A DNA stretch of 64,000 nt from contig CAVOFR010000007.1 in the NCBI GenBank assembly GCA_963695075.1, positions 248,001 to 312,000 of the forward strand, read 5' to 3'. Positions 17,456-25,787 of this stretch are shown here, in pieces. Below the pieces are notes generated by a model, which did not search any database, was not told the DNA's origin, and worked only from the letters and a program-made list of their open reading frames with translations. The position numbers and the translations under genes were made by a program. Position 1 is the stretch's first letter. Every line of letters begins with the position of its first letter. The DNA comes from CAWCAL01 sp963695075 (lineage in GTDB: Bacteria; Actinomycetota; Acidimicrobiia; Acidimicrobiales; CAWCAL01).

Positions 17456-18901
17456 ATGACCGACCCGGACCTGGCCACGGGATTGGTGGCGTTCGTCAAA
17501 CGGGACTGCCCCACGTGTGAGACGGTGCGTCCGGTGCTGGTCGAGCTCGAGAAGCGAGGTCGCCTGACCGCGGTCTACGTGCAGGACGAACCGGACTTCT
17601 TCGCCGAGCTGACCTCGAGGGTCGATGACACCTCGCTCGAGCGGTCGTTTCGGTCGGGGATCGAGACGGTTCCGACGCTGATCCACACGGGTGTCGGGAC
17701 CGACGAGCGTCGACTGGTCGGCTGGTCGCGGGACGAATGGGCCGTCTTCTGTGACGAGCCCGACCTGGCCGAGGGCCTCGACATCCCCGAGTACCGCCCG
17801 GGCTGCGGGTCGATGAGTGTCGAACCCGACCGTGCCGCCGGCCTCGAAGCCCGCTTCGGTGACGAACTCGCGAGCCGTCGAGTCGAGCTGGCCGGGGCCG
17901 AGGATCCCATCGAGGCGTTCTACGACCGGGGCTGGACCGACGGCTATCCGATCGTGCCCCCGACGCCGGAGCGGGTGATCCGGATGTTGGAGGGAACGAG
18001 TCGCCCGAGCGACGAGATCGTCGCGGTCGTACCGCCCAACCTGGTCGAGTGCACCGTCGAGAAGGTGGCCGTGAACGCGGTGATGGCGGGCTGCCGACCT
18101 GAGTTCCTGCCGGTGGTCCTGGCCGCTCTCGAAGCGGTCTGCACCGACGGGTTCAACATGCACGGGCTTCTGGCCAGCACGATGGCGAACGGGCCGGTCA
18201 TCGTGGTCAACGGACCTGTCCGATCAGCCATCGGTATGGGCAGCGGGATGAGCGTGCTCGGCAACGACAACCGGGCCAACGCCACCGTCGGCCGAGCAGT
18301 GCAACTGGTCGTGCGCAACGTGGGAGGCGGAGCGCCGGGGGGAATCGACCGGGCTGCTCTGGGTCAGCCCGGCAAACCGGGTTTCTGCTTCGCCGAGAAC
18401 GAAGAGGATTCACCCTGGGAGTCACACGCCGTCGAGCAGGGCTTCGCTCCGGGAGAGAGCACCGTCACCGTGTTCGCCGGCGAGGCACCGCATCAGATCG
18501 TCGATCAGATCTCGCGGACACCGGAATCGCTGACCCGCAGCTTCGCCCTGGCGCTGCGGTCGATGGTTCACCCGAAGTTGGCCATGGTGTTCGACGCAAT
18601 CCTCGTCGTGAGCCCCGAACACGGCTCGCGGTTTCGGGACGCGGGCTGGTCCCGCGAGCGGCTGCGTCGTGAGCTGACCGGGTCCCTGGTGATGGACGGC
18701 GACGAGCTCGTCCGCGGCGCCCAGGGCATCGAGGAGGGTCTGCCCGACTTCCTCGCAGGTGCCGAGGTACCGAAGCTCCGGGAGGGTGGGCTGCTGATCG
18801 TGCACGCGGGTGGTCCGGCGGGGTTGTTCTCGGCGGTCATCCCGGGATGGCTGAACGGCGATATGGGCAGCCAGTGGCAGATCGAGTCGATCGAACCGTG
18901 A
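17456..18901 (+). CDS. thioredoxin-like protein fused to a UGSC-associated domain
   Basis: A 481-residue protein in two parts. Residues ~8-110 are thioredoxin-like, with CPTC at the redox position and VPTLIHTG in the cis-Pro place. Then comes PGCGSMSVEP and a long domain opening DGYPIVPPTPERVIRMLEG, rich in conserved-looking Gly/Asn motifs (MGSGMSVLGNDNRANATVG). From memory, proteins with this D-G-x-P-x-V-P-P-T domain accompany UGSC selenoproteins; their reaction is not known to me. It lies 17 nt before the selenoprotein gene. The ATG at 17456 was chosen because the frame upstream is antisense-like shadow of the VWA gene. Confidence 0.75.
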   Translation: MTDPDLATGLVAFVKRDCPTCETVRPVLVELEKRGRLTAVYVQDEPDFFAELTSRVDDTSLERSFRSGIETVPTLIHTGVGTDERRLVGWSRDEWAVFCDEPDLAEGLDIPEYRPGCGSMSVEPDRAAGLEARFGDELASRRVELAGAEDPIEAFYDRGWTDGYPIVPPTPERVIRMLEGTSRPSDEIVAVVPPNLVECTVEKVAVNAVMAGCRPEFLPVVLAALEAVCTDGFNMHGLLASTMANGPVIVVNGPVRSAIGMGSGMSVLGNDNRANATVGRAVQLVVRNVGGGAPGGIDRAALGQPGKPGFCFAENEEDSPWESHAVEQGFAPGESTVTVFAGEAPHQIVDQISRTPESLTRSFALALRSMVHPKLAMVFDAILVVSPEHGSRFRDAGWSRERLRRELTGSLVMDGDELVRGAQGIEEGLPDFLAGAEVPKLREGGLLIVHAGGPAGLFSAVIPGWLNGDMGSQWQIESIEP

Positions 18902-18918
18902 CGAGCGAGGAGACGAGC

Positions 18919-19449
18919 ATGGGCATGACGGTGTTGGACCCCACGAGCGAGGCAGCCCCGACCGAGCGGCCGCGGCAGGGTCCACTGAGCGATCTGGACG
19001 GGGCGACGATCGGCCTGGTCGACATCTCGAAACCCCGGGGGAAGGAGTTCCTCGACCGGGTGGAGGAGCACCTCACCGCCCGGGGAGCGTCCGTGCTGCG
19101 CTTCGCCAAGCCGACCTTCTCCAAGCCCGCCCCGGTGGACCTGCGACACGAGATCGCGACGTCGTGCGATGCGGTGATCCAGGCGCTGGCCGATTGAGGA
19201 AGCTGTACGTCGTGCAGTGTGCACGACATCAGCGATCTCGACCGGCGGGGCCTGCCCGGGGTCATCGTGGCCTCCGCCCCGTTCGTGGACGCGGCGCAGA
19301 CCCAGGCCGATGCTCTCGGATTCGATCCGCGCCGTGTCTTCGTCGCCCACCCCATCCAGGACCGCACCGACGACGAGATGTACGCGCTGGCCGATGAGGC
19401 GTTCGCCGCCCTGGTCGAGGCATTGACGGCAGCAGGTGTGGACCCATGA
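18919..19449 (+). CDS. UGSC-family selenoprotein (in-frame UGA = selenocysteine)
   Basis: Read with the UGA at 19195-19197 as selenocysteine, this is a 176-residue protein with Sec93 in the motif ALAD-U-GSCTSCSVHD. U-G-S-C followed by S-V-H-D is the hallmark of the UGSC (seleno)protein family, redox proteins defined by this selenol/thiol pair. Read as a stop, the protein would lose its C-terminal 83 residues, which carry on in frame without another stop to 19447-19449. A GAGGAG site sits 6 nt before ATG 18919. A SECIS-like hairpin lies directly downstream of the UGA, and the next gene's ATG overlaps the distal stop, showing that ribosomes are expected to reach it. Substrate unknown; selA/B/C/D are not in the window. 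Confidence 0.9.
19195..19233 (+). promoter_or_regulatory. bacterial SECIS-like element after the Sec UGA
   Basis: The UGA is followed by a two-part hairpin: an outer 4-bp helix GCUG/CAGC (19202-19205 with 19230-19233), a small internal loop, a perfect 7-bp helix GUCGUGC/GCACGAC (19209-19215 with 19221-19227) and the loop AGUGU. The loop GU lies about 19 nt after the UGA, within the distance used by known bacterial SECIS elements, whose loop G and U contact SelB. The structure is read by eye, not folded computationally. Confidence 0.75.
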
Positions 19450-20264
19450 GCACGGATTCACCCGACTGGGGCCACGCTCTGGTTGCTCGGAATCACGATC
19501 GGGATTCGCTGAACCCGATCCACGACGACCCGGTGGCGGAGGCCTACGGGTTCCGTGGTGGCCTCGTGCCGGGGGTCGACGTCTTCGCCTACCTCGTGCA
19601 CCCCGTGGTGCGGAACTGGGGCCCGGACTGGTTGAGGACGGGCCGGCTGGTCGCCCGGTTCATCTCACCGGTCTACGACGAGACGCCCATCACGATCACC
19701 GGCTTCCCGAACGAGAGCGGCTCGGTGGAGCTGATGGTCACCGATGCCGAGGGCACGACCTGCGCGACGGCTCGCGCCGACAGGTCCCATGCCGAGGCCG
19801 TTCCCGATCCCGCCGATTGGCCCGACGGCGACGAGGCGGGCCGTGGCCACCCGGCCTCGGCCGAGTCGCTGGCGAAGGGCACGGCGCTGGTTCCGATCGA
19901 GACCGGGTTCCGCGCGGAGCGAGCCGGAGAATACCTGGGGAACATCGGTGAGACGGCACCGGTCTTCGCCGACGAGGCCATCGCTCACCCGGGCTGGCTG
20001 CTGCGGTTCGCGAACCACGTCCTGGCCGACCAGGTGCAGCTCGGACCCTGGATCCACGTGACCAGCGACGTGCGCTTCTTCGGCTGTGCAGCCGATGGCG
20101 AACGGGTTCGGACCAGCGCCCTTGTCACCGCCGAGTACGAGCGGAAGGGCCACCGCTTCGTCGAGCTCGATGTCCTGATCACCGCGAACGGACGACCGGT
20201 CCAGCGCGTGCATCACGTGGCGATCCATACACTCCGGCCGGCCGGTACGCGAGCGGAAGCGTGA
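19446..20264 (+). CDS. hotdog/MaoC-like protein coupled to the selenoprotein
   Basis: A 272-residue protein that looks like a double-hotdog (MaoC or acyl dehydratase-like) protein: an N-terminal HDDPVAEAYGFRGGLVPGVDVFAYL segment resembles the DxxPxHxD-x-F-A hydratase region though the canonical His/Asp pattern is altered, and the C-terminal half ends in strands typical of the fold (VTSDVRFFGCAA, VELDVLITANGRPVQ). Its ATG overlaps the real stop of the selenoprotein gene in ATGA. Function uncertain; a thioester-handling role beside a redox selenoprotein is only a guess. Confidence 0.72.
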   Translation: MSTDSPDWGHALVARNHDRDSLNPIHDDPVAEAYGFRGGLVPGVDVFAYLVHPVVRNWGPDWLRTGRLVARFISPVYDETPITITGFPNESGSVELMVTDAEGTTCATARADRSHAEAVPDPADWPDGDEAGRGHPASAESLAKGTALVPIETGFRAERAGEYLGNIGETAPVFADEAIAHPGWLLRFANHVLADQVQLGPWIHVTSDVRFFGCAADGERVRTSALVTAEYERKGHRFVELDVLITANGRPVQRVHHVAIHTLRPAGTRAEA

Positions 20265-20294
20265 CCTGTCGCCCCGCCCGGCTCGCCTCGGTTG

Positions 20295-20367
20295 TGGTCG
20301 GGACCGGCGTCGATCCGGTGACCTTCCGCTTTTCAGGCGGACGCTCTGCCAACTGAGCTACCCGACC
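20295..20367 (-). tRNA. tRNA-Phe (GAA)
   Basis: A 73-nt cloverleaf on the minus strand with acceptor GGTCGGG/CCCGACC, anticodon loop CTGAAAA and discriminator A. The 3' CCA is not encoded. First of three tRNA genes in 312 bp. Confidence 0.95.
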
Positions 20368-20422
20368 GTGCCACCGGCCCGGCCCCGACCAGGAGGACGA
20401 AGCGGGCGGTGAGCGATCTGAG

Positions 20423-20497
20423 CGGTCCCGACGAGATTTGAACTCGCGACCTCCGCCTTGACAGGGCGGCGTGCACTCCAAACTGCACCACGGGACC
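20423..20497 (-). tRNA. tRNA-Asp (GTC)
   Basis: A 75-nt cloverleaf with acceptor GGTCCCG/CGGGACC, anticodon loop CTGTCAA and discriminator G as expected for tRNA-Asp. CCA not encoded. It lies between the Phe and Glu genes and is probably cotranscribed with them. Confidence 0.95.
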
Positions 20498-20533
20498 TCG
20501 GTTGATGTCGGTCGCAGAAGCTACCCGACGTTG

Positions 20534-20606
20534 TACCCCCAACGGGATTCGAACCCGTGTTACCTGCGTGAAAGGCAGGCGTCCTAGGCCGCTGGACGAT
20601 GGGGGC
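20534..20606 (-). tRNA. tRNA-Glu (TTC)
   Basis: A 73-nt cloverleaf, acceptor GCCCCCA paired to TGGGGGT (G1-U72 wobble), anticodon loop CTTTCAC, discriminator A. Upstream-most of the minus-strand trio, so its promoter should lie in 20607-20700. Confidence 0.95.
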
Positions 20607-20694
20607 TCGGCACCTACTGAAGGTCCCTGGACGATAGCAGGCAAGGGGCGAGGTACCGATCTCGATTCGGGCCCTCGACCGGCCGGGCGGGCCC

Positions 20695-20700
20695 TATGCT
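20695..20700 (+). promoter_or_regulatory. candidate -10 box of leaderless plsY-like transcript
   Basis: TATGCT ends 7 nt before ATG 20708. This spacing is the reason to prefer 20708 over the in-frame ATG at 20696, which overlaps the box. Confidence 0.45.
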
Positions 20701-20707
20701 CCGTGGG

Positions 20708-21334
20708 ATGGCTCCCTTGTCCGCCCTCGCTCGTGTGGCGGCCACCGGGTACATCCTGGGCACCTTCCCGTCGGCCGACCTCGCCGCCCGACTGGCGAGC
20801 GGACATGAGGGGGACCTACGCCTTCAAGGCACCGGGAACCCCGGCGCGGCGAACGCGGCGAAGGTTCTGGGAGCCAGATGGGGTGCTGTCGTCATGGCAG
20901 CTGATATCGCCAAGGGTGCGGCAGCGTCCGCCGTGGGGCGGCGGTCCGGCGGTGCGCTCGGTGCCCACGTGGGCGGAGTGGCGGCCGTCGCCGGGCACTG
21001 CTGGCCGGTCTGGAACGGCTTTCGCGGAGGCAAGGGTGTGGCCACCAGCGTGGGTCAGTGCCTCATGACATTCCCGTCGTATCTGCCCGTCGACGCGAGC
21101 GTCGCGATCGCCACGGCCGTCTCGCCCCGATGGAAGGCCCGAGCCGAGGCGGCGACCACCGCTGCCTGCGTCACCTGGGTGGCCAGCGCGGCACTCGCGA
21201 GTTGGCGGCAGTGGCCCAACCTCTGGGGCCCGCGCCCGTCAGTGGCGCTCCCGGTGGCCGCGGCGACCAGCAGCGCCATGATCCTGTACCGGTTCCGCTC
21301 CGAACGGGAACAGGCGGCAACGGTCGCGGGTTGA
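20708..21334 (+). CDS. PlsY-like glycerol-3-phosphate acyltransferase
   Basis: A 208-residue multi-pass membrane protein with PlsY motifs in order: GYILGTFPSADLAAR near residue 14, GTGNPGAANAAKVLG near 38, and GHCWPVWNGFRGGKGVATS near 95, the last being the PlsY acyl-phosphate/G3P signature. PlsY makes lysophosphatidate from acyl phosphate. The C-terminal half is shorter of conserved features than standard PlsY, so it may be a divergent paralogue. Confidence 0.8.
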   Translation: MAPLSALARVAATGYILGTFPSADLAARLASGHEGDLRLQGTGNPGAANAAKVLGARWGAVVMAADIAKGAAASAVGRRSGGALGAHVGGVAAVAGHCWPVWNGFRGGKGVATSVGQCLMTFPSYLPVDASVAIATAVSPRWKARAEAATTAACVTWVASAALASWRQWPNLWGPRPSVALPVAAATSSAMILYRFRSEREQAATVAG

Positions 21335-21340
21335 TCCGAC

Positions 21341-22180
21341 ATGTCCGTCGCCGTAGTCACCGACTCAAACGCTCAGCTCACCCCGGCGCTGGTCGACCGG
21401 CTGGGGGTGACAGTGGTACCGCTCACGGTGACCCTCGGCGGCGTCGATCATCTCGAAGGGGTGGACCTCCCCGTGGCCGATGTCTACGAATTGCTGGCCC
21501 GGTCCGAGGTCACCGTGGCCACGGCAGCTCCCAGTCCCGGCAGACTCATCGACACGTATGAGTCCCTCGCCGCTGCCGGCGCCGACCAGATCCTGTCGGT
21601 GCACGTCGGCAGCGACATGTCGGCCACCGTCAACAACGCCCGGCTCGCGGCCCGGGCCGTCGACGTCGAGGTCCACGTCGTCGATTCCGGTCAGGCCTCG
21701 TTCGGCATCGCCTGCTGTGTGTGGGAGGCGGTCGATGTCCTGGCATCCGGGTCGAGCGTCGACGACGCTATCGCTGTCATCTCCGCGACCGCTGAGTCCG
21801 TTGGCAGCGTCTTCATCGTCCAGGCGGTGGACCTCGCCCGCCGGGGAGGGCGCTTCGGTGATCGGCTCGACACCCTGGACGAGGGTGTTCCGGTCCTGTC
21901 GTTCTGCAAGGGTGAGCTACGGGTGATCGACACGGTCGACACCGGTCTGGACGCCGCGGCAGCCATGGTCGACTTCGCCCTCGGGTGGGGCACCGATCTG
22001 CGGGTCGCCATCGCCATGGCCGATCCGGCAACGGCCCCGATCCAGTCGGCCCTCGAAGACCGGCTCACCGGTGCGCCCCAGGTCCGGGAGATCGTCCACT
22101 ACTCGGTCGGGCCGAGCGTCGCGGTGCACACTGGTGCGGACACCGCCGGGCTGTTCGCCTATCCGCGCCGCCGGTGCTGA
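21341..22180 (+). CDS. DegV family fatty-acid-binding protein
   Basis: A 279-residue DegV protein. It opens with VAVVTDSNAQLTPALV, has SVHVGSDMSATVNNARLAA and VVDSGQASFGIA (lipid carboxylate contacts) and the later ARRGGRFGDRL segment. DegV/FakB proteins bind free fatty acids, as FakB does for the kinase FakA. It starts 6 nt after the PlsY-like gene, whose substrate acyl phosphate is the FakAB product, so a shared exogenous fatty-acid route is plausible, though no fakA is here. Confidence 0.88.
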   Translation: MSVAVVTDSNAQLTPALVDRLGVTVVPLTVTLGGVDHLEGVDLPVADVYELLARSEVTVATAAPSPGRLIDTYESLAAAGADQILSVHVGSDMSATVNNARLAARAVDVEVHVVDSGQASFGIACCVWEAVDVLASGSSVDDAIAVISATAESVGSVFIVQAVDLARRGGRFGDRLDTLDEGVPVLSFCKGELRVIDTVDTGLDAAAAMVDFALGWGTDLRVAIAMADPATAPIQSALEDRLTGAPQVREIVHYSVGPSVAVHTGADTAGLFAYPRRRC

Positions 22181-22195
22181 CGCTTCGAACGGCTC

Positions 22196-23542
22196 ATGGG
22201 GAACACGACGGGCGGCTCGGTGGTTGAGACCCCTGTGACCCTGGCCACCGCGCGCCCCGACGGCGTCGACGAGATCATCACGCGCTTCAGCGAGGTAAGA
22301 ACGCGCACCGAGCGCATCGCCTCGCTGATGACCGCCGAGGATCAGACGGTCCAGTCCATGCCCGACGTGAGTCCGGCCAAGTGGCATCGCGCTCATACGA
22401 CGTGGTTCTTCGAGACCTTCGTCCTCGATCCGCACCTACCCGGCTTCGAGCCTCACCATCCCGGGTACAGCTACCTGTTCAACAGCTACTACGAGGCCGT
22501 GGGCGACCGCCATCCGCGGCCCGAGCGAGGGCTGATCACCCGTCCCGGGGCGGCGGAGGTCACCGACTATCGCCACGCGGTCGATCGTCGCGTCCGGGAT
22601 CTCGTCCGGTCGGCCGACGCCGAGCTCCTCCAGCGACTCCGACCACTCATCGAGCTCGGCGCACATCACGAGGAACAGCACCAGGAGCTGATGCTCATGG
22701 ACATCAAGCACGTGCTGTCGGTCAATGCGCTCGAGCCGGCCTACCGCGAGTCTCGTCACGAGCCTCGATCCGATCCCGGTCCCCTGCGCTACGTCGACTT
22801 CGACGGCGGCATCGTGGCGATCGGGTGGGATGGTGGAGGGGGTGGGTTCGCGTTCGACAACGAGGGACCTCGCCACGACGTGCTCCTGCAGCCCTTCCGG
22901 CTGGCCGATCGGCTGGTGACCGTGGGCGAGTGGCTCGACTTCATCGCTGACGGCGGATACCGGCGGCCCGAGATCTGGTTGTCCGACGGCTGGTATGCGC
23001 GGCTCGACCGGCAATGGGAGTCGCCGCTCTACTGGAAACGGAGCGGGTCGCAGGAGGAATCGGAGGGCTGGCGGATCCACACCCTCTGCGGGACGCGAGC
23101 CCTCGACCCCCACGAGCCGGTCTGTCACGTGTCGTTCTACGAGGCCGATGCGTACGCGACCTGGGCGGGTGGACGGCTCGCCACCGAAGCCGAATGGGAA
23201 GACGCGGCCGGAACCGGTTCCGTCGCGGGCAACATGCTCGGCGCCGACCCACTCGCGGGGTCGCTGCATCCGCTCCCGCCCGGCGGCGATGCGGCCGGCC
23301 TGCGCCAGATGTACGGCGACTGCTGGGAGTGGACCGGTTCTCCCTACCGACCCTTCCCCGGCTACCGGGCCCCCGACGGTGCCATCGGTGAGTACAACGG
23401 CAAGTTCATGATCAACACGATGGTGCTCCGGGGCGGAAGTGCCTTCACGCCGCCGGGGCACGTCCGGCCGACCTACCGCAACTTCTTCCATCCGCACACA
23501 CGCTGGCATCTCTCCGGTGTCCGCCTCGCCGACGACGGCTGA
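22196..23542 (+). CDS. egtB: ergothioneine sulfoxide synthase
   Basis: A 448-residue EgtB. The N-terminal DinB-like half holds the iron-binding HHEEQHQE (HxxxHxE) motif near residue 160 plus an earlier WHRAHTTWFFE helix; the C-terminal half is an FGE-sulfatase/C-type-lectin fold (CHVSFYEADAYATWAGGRLATEAEWE). EgtB joins hercynine to a cysteine donor with oxygen. It lies 10 nt before egtD. No egtA or egtC is adjacent, so whether gamma-glutamylcysteine or free cysteine is used cannot be told. Confidence 0.93.
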   Translation: MGNTTGGSVVETPVTLATARPDGVDEIITRFSEVRTRTERIASLMTAEDQTVQSMPDVSPAKWHRAHTTWFFETFVLDPHLPGFEPHHPGYSYLFNSYYEAVGDRHPRPERGLITRPGAAEVTDYRHAVDRRVRDLVRSADAELLQRLRPLIELGAHHEEQHQELMLMDIKHVLSVNALEPAYRESRHEPRSDPGPLRYVDFDGGIVAIGWDGGGGGFAFDNEGPRHDVLLQPFRLADRLVTVGEWLDFIADGGYRRPEIWLSDGWYARLDRQWESPLYWKRSGSQEESEGWRIHTLCGTRALDPHEPVCHVSFYEADAYATWAGGRLATEAEWEDAAGTGSVAGNMLGADPLAGSLHPLPPGGDAAGLRQMYGDCWEWTGSPYRPFPGYRAPDGAIGEYNGKFMINTMVLRGGSAFTPPGHVRPTYRNFFHPHTRWHLSGVRLADDG

Positions 23543-23552
23543 AGGGATCCCC

Positions 23553-24557
23553 ATGTCACCGATCGTGAAGGTCGACTCCCATCTTCCGCCCGATTGGGCG
23601 CAGGGAGAGATGCTCGAGGACGTACGGCGGACCTTCACCACCCATCCGAAGGTGCTCCGACCCAAGTGGCTGTACGACGACCGCGGGTCCGACCTCTTCG
23701 ACCGGATCACCGAGCTCGACGAGTACTATCCGACCGAGGCCGAACGATCGATCCTCCGAGCGCGAGCTGACGAGATCGTTCGACGCACCGGCGCCGACAC
23801 GATCATCGAGCTGGGCTCGGGGACGAGTGACAAGACGCGCACGCTGCTCGACGCATTTTGGTCCACCGGCCGACTCCGGACGTTCGTGCCGGTCGACGTC
23901 AGCCACCAGACCCTGGTCGACGCGGCGGAGATGCTGGCCGGTCGATACGAGGGGGTCGCCGTCCACGCCCAGGTCGGAGACTTCACCCGCCACCTCCCGC
24001 ATCTACCCGACGGGGGCGACCGGATGCTGGTCTTCCTCGGTGGCACGCTGGGGAACCTCTACCGCGAGGAGCGGGCCGCATTCCTCGGGGCGTTGGCCGA
24101 CACCCTCGAGCCGGGCGAGTGGTTCCTGCTCGGCATCGACCTCGTGAAGGATGCACAGCGGCTCGTCGATGCCTACCACGACACCGAGGGACTCACCGCC
24201 GAGTTCATCACCAACGTGCTCACCATCCTGAATCGGGAGCTCGGCGCCGACTTCGCCGTCGACCAGTTCGAGTACGTGCCGTTCTGGGACGCCCACGAGG
24301 AGCGGATCGACATGCGCCTGCGGGCCTCGATGCCGATGACGGCGAGGATCGAGGCGCTGGACCTCGATGTGACGTTCGCCGAAGGAGAGGAGCTCCGGGT
24401 GGAGATCTCCACGAAGTTCAGGCCCGATCAGCTGACTGGCGAGCTCGCGGATGCCGGGTTCGAGGTCGAGTCCTTCTGGCGATCGACGGGGCGGTCAGAC
24501 GGGCGGATCCGTGACGACGACTTCGGTCTCGTGCTGGCCCGGCGAGCGGACCGCTAG
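23553..24557 (+). CDS. egtD: histidine N-alpha-methyltransferase
   Basis: A 334-residue SAM-dependent enzyme that trimethylates histidine to hercynine, the first ergothioneine step. It shows PKWLYDDRGSDLFDRITEL and YYPTEAER near the start, the SAM loop IELGSGTSDKTR, and FLGGTLGNL. Length matches EgtD. The ATG at 23553 follows a GAAGGGAT site. Its last 63 nt overlap the end of a convergent PLP-enzyme gene. Confidence 0.94.
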   Translation: MSPIVKVDSHLPPDWAQGEMLEDVRRTFTTHPKVLRPKWLYDDRGSDLFDRITELDEYYPTEAERSILRARADEIVRRTGADTIIELGSGTSDKTRTLLDAFWSTGRLRTFVPVDVSHQTLVDAAEMLAGRYEGVAVHAQVGDFTRHLPHLPDGGDRMLVFLGGTLGNLYREERAAFLGALADTLEPGEWFLLGIDLVKDAQRLVDAYHDTEGLTAEFITNVLTILNRELGADFAVDQFEYVPFWDAHEERIDMRLRASMPMTARIEALDLDVTFAEGEELRVEISTKFRPDQLTGELADAGFEVESFWRSTGRSDGRIRDDDFGLVLARRADR

Positions 24558-25742
24558 GGCCGGGTCGTTGCTGGCGCGGGTGAGCTCGGTGACCGCTTCG
24601 AGCAACCGGGCCACGTCCTCGGCGGTGCTGTAGGGCGAGATCCCCGCCCGGACCACGCCACCGGTCTGGAGCAACCCCAGCGCTTCCACCGCCCCCACGC
24701 CGTAGTTGTGGCCCGACCACACCGCGATGCTCCGGCGGGCCAACGCCTCGGCGACGTGGCCAGGGTGGTGGCCGGCGATGGAGAAGGAGACGGTCGGCGT
24801 ACGCGATTCGAGCGAGGTCGGCCCGTGGACGACGACGCCCCGTATCGAGAGCAGTCCTTCGAGCAGCGGCTCGAACAGCGCGGCTTCGTGAGCGGCGATA
24901 CGGTCCATGCCGGTCTCGAGGAGGTACGTCGCGGCCGCTTCCATCCCGGCCAGGATCTCGAACGGAGCGGTACCCACCTCGAAGCGACTCGGCCCGGATT
25001 CGGGGCCTCCGCGCATCCGGAGGAGCTCGAGGTCGGCCAACAGCGCGGGGTCGACCGACATGGCACTGCCGTGCGGGCCGAACCACTTGTACGCCGAGGT
25101 GACGTAGGCGTCGCATCCGATCGTCGAGAGATCGACCGGCTGATGCGGCGTGAGATGGACTCCGTCGACCATCACCCTGGCCCCGGCCTCGTGGGCGAGT
25201 TCCGTGATCCCGACCAGGTCCGGCACGGTACCGAGGACGTTCGAAGCGCCGGTCACCGCCACCCACCGCGTGCGCGACGACAGCTCGGCCGCGATCGCGG
25301 CGATGTCGAGCCGGCCGTTCATCGGGTCCAGTGAGGCCGTACGGATCGTCAGGCCGCGCTCGCGGGCCAGCAATCGCCAGGGAGCCACGTTGGCCTCGTG
25401 ATCGAGTTGCGTACACACGATCTCGTCGCCCTCGCCGAGGTTGGGGGCGATCGCAGTGACCAGCCGCGCGATCAGAGCGGTGGCCGAGGGCCCGAGGACG
25501 ATCGACTCCGATCCGGCACCGAAGAGCAGACCGAGGCGGGCCCGCGTCGCGTCGACCAGTTCCTCGCAGGCGTGAGCCATGGCGAATGCCCCACCGGTAT
25601 TGGCGGTGTTGCCGCTGCGCTGCCACTCGGCCATGGCTTCTATGGCGGTGTCGACCACGAGAGTCCCCGCGGGGCCATCGAACCGAGCCCACGGCGGGTC
25701 GATCCCGGGGAATCGCTTCCGAACCGAACCCAGCGGTGTCAT
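24495..25742 (-). CDS. class V aminotransferase, cysteine desulfurase-like
   Basis: A 415-residue PLP-dependent protein of the cysteine desulfurase-like group. The PLP lysine is in TSAYKWFGPHG near residue 225, preceded by VMVDGVHLTPHQPVD (Asp/His contacts) and ANTGGAF, GPSATALIAR phosphate-binding segments. There is no obvious conserved active-site Cys loop of SufS/IscS. Because it abuts egtBD, a role like EgtE (C-S lyase producing ergothioneine) is conceivable, but it is convergent, not co-operonic, and the group has many unassigned members. Confidence 0.82.
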   Translation of the reverse strand: MTPLGSVRKRFPGIDPPWARFDGPAGTLVVDTAIEAMAEWQRSGNTANTGGAFAMAHACEELVDATRARLGLLFGAGSESIVLGPSATALIARLVTAIAPNLGEGDEIVCTQLDHEANVAPWRLLARERGLTIRTASLDPMNGRLDIAAIAAELSSRTRWVAVTGASNVLGTVPDLVGITELAHEAGARVMVDGVHLTPHQPVDLSTIGCDAYVTSAYKWFGPHGSAMSVDPALLADLELLRMRGGPESGPSRFEVGTAPFEILAGMEAAATYLLETGMDRIAAHEAALFEPLLEGLLSIRGVVVHGPTSLESRTPTVSFSIAGHHPGHVAEALARRSIAVWSGHNYGVGAVEALGLLQTGGVVRAGISPYSTAEDVARLLEAVTELTRASNDPALAVRSPGQHETEVVVTDPPV

Positions 25743-25787
25743 GCGGTGGAGCCTCCGACCGGTCGCGATCCGACCGATCGTAGATGG

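Noticed and set aside
19195..19197. Treating the UGA as a stop, a frameshift or a pseudogene mark
   Set aside because: The downstream frame matches the UGSC motif exactly, keeps coding character to a stop that overlaps the next gene, and carries a SECIS-like hairpin.
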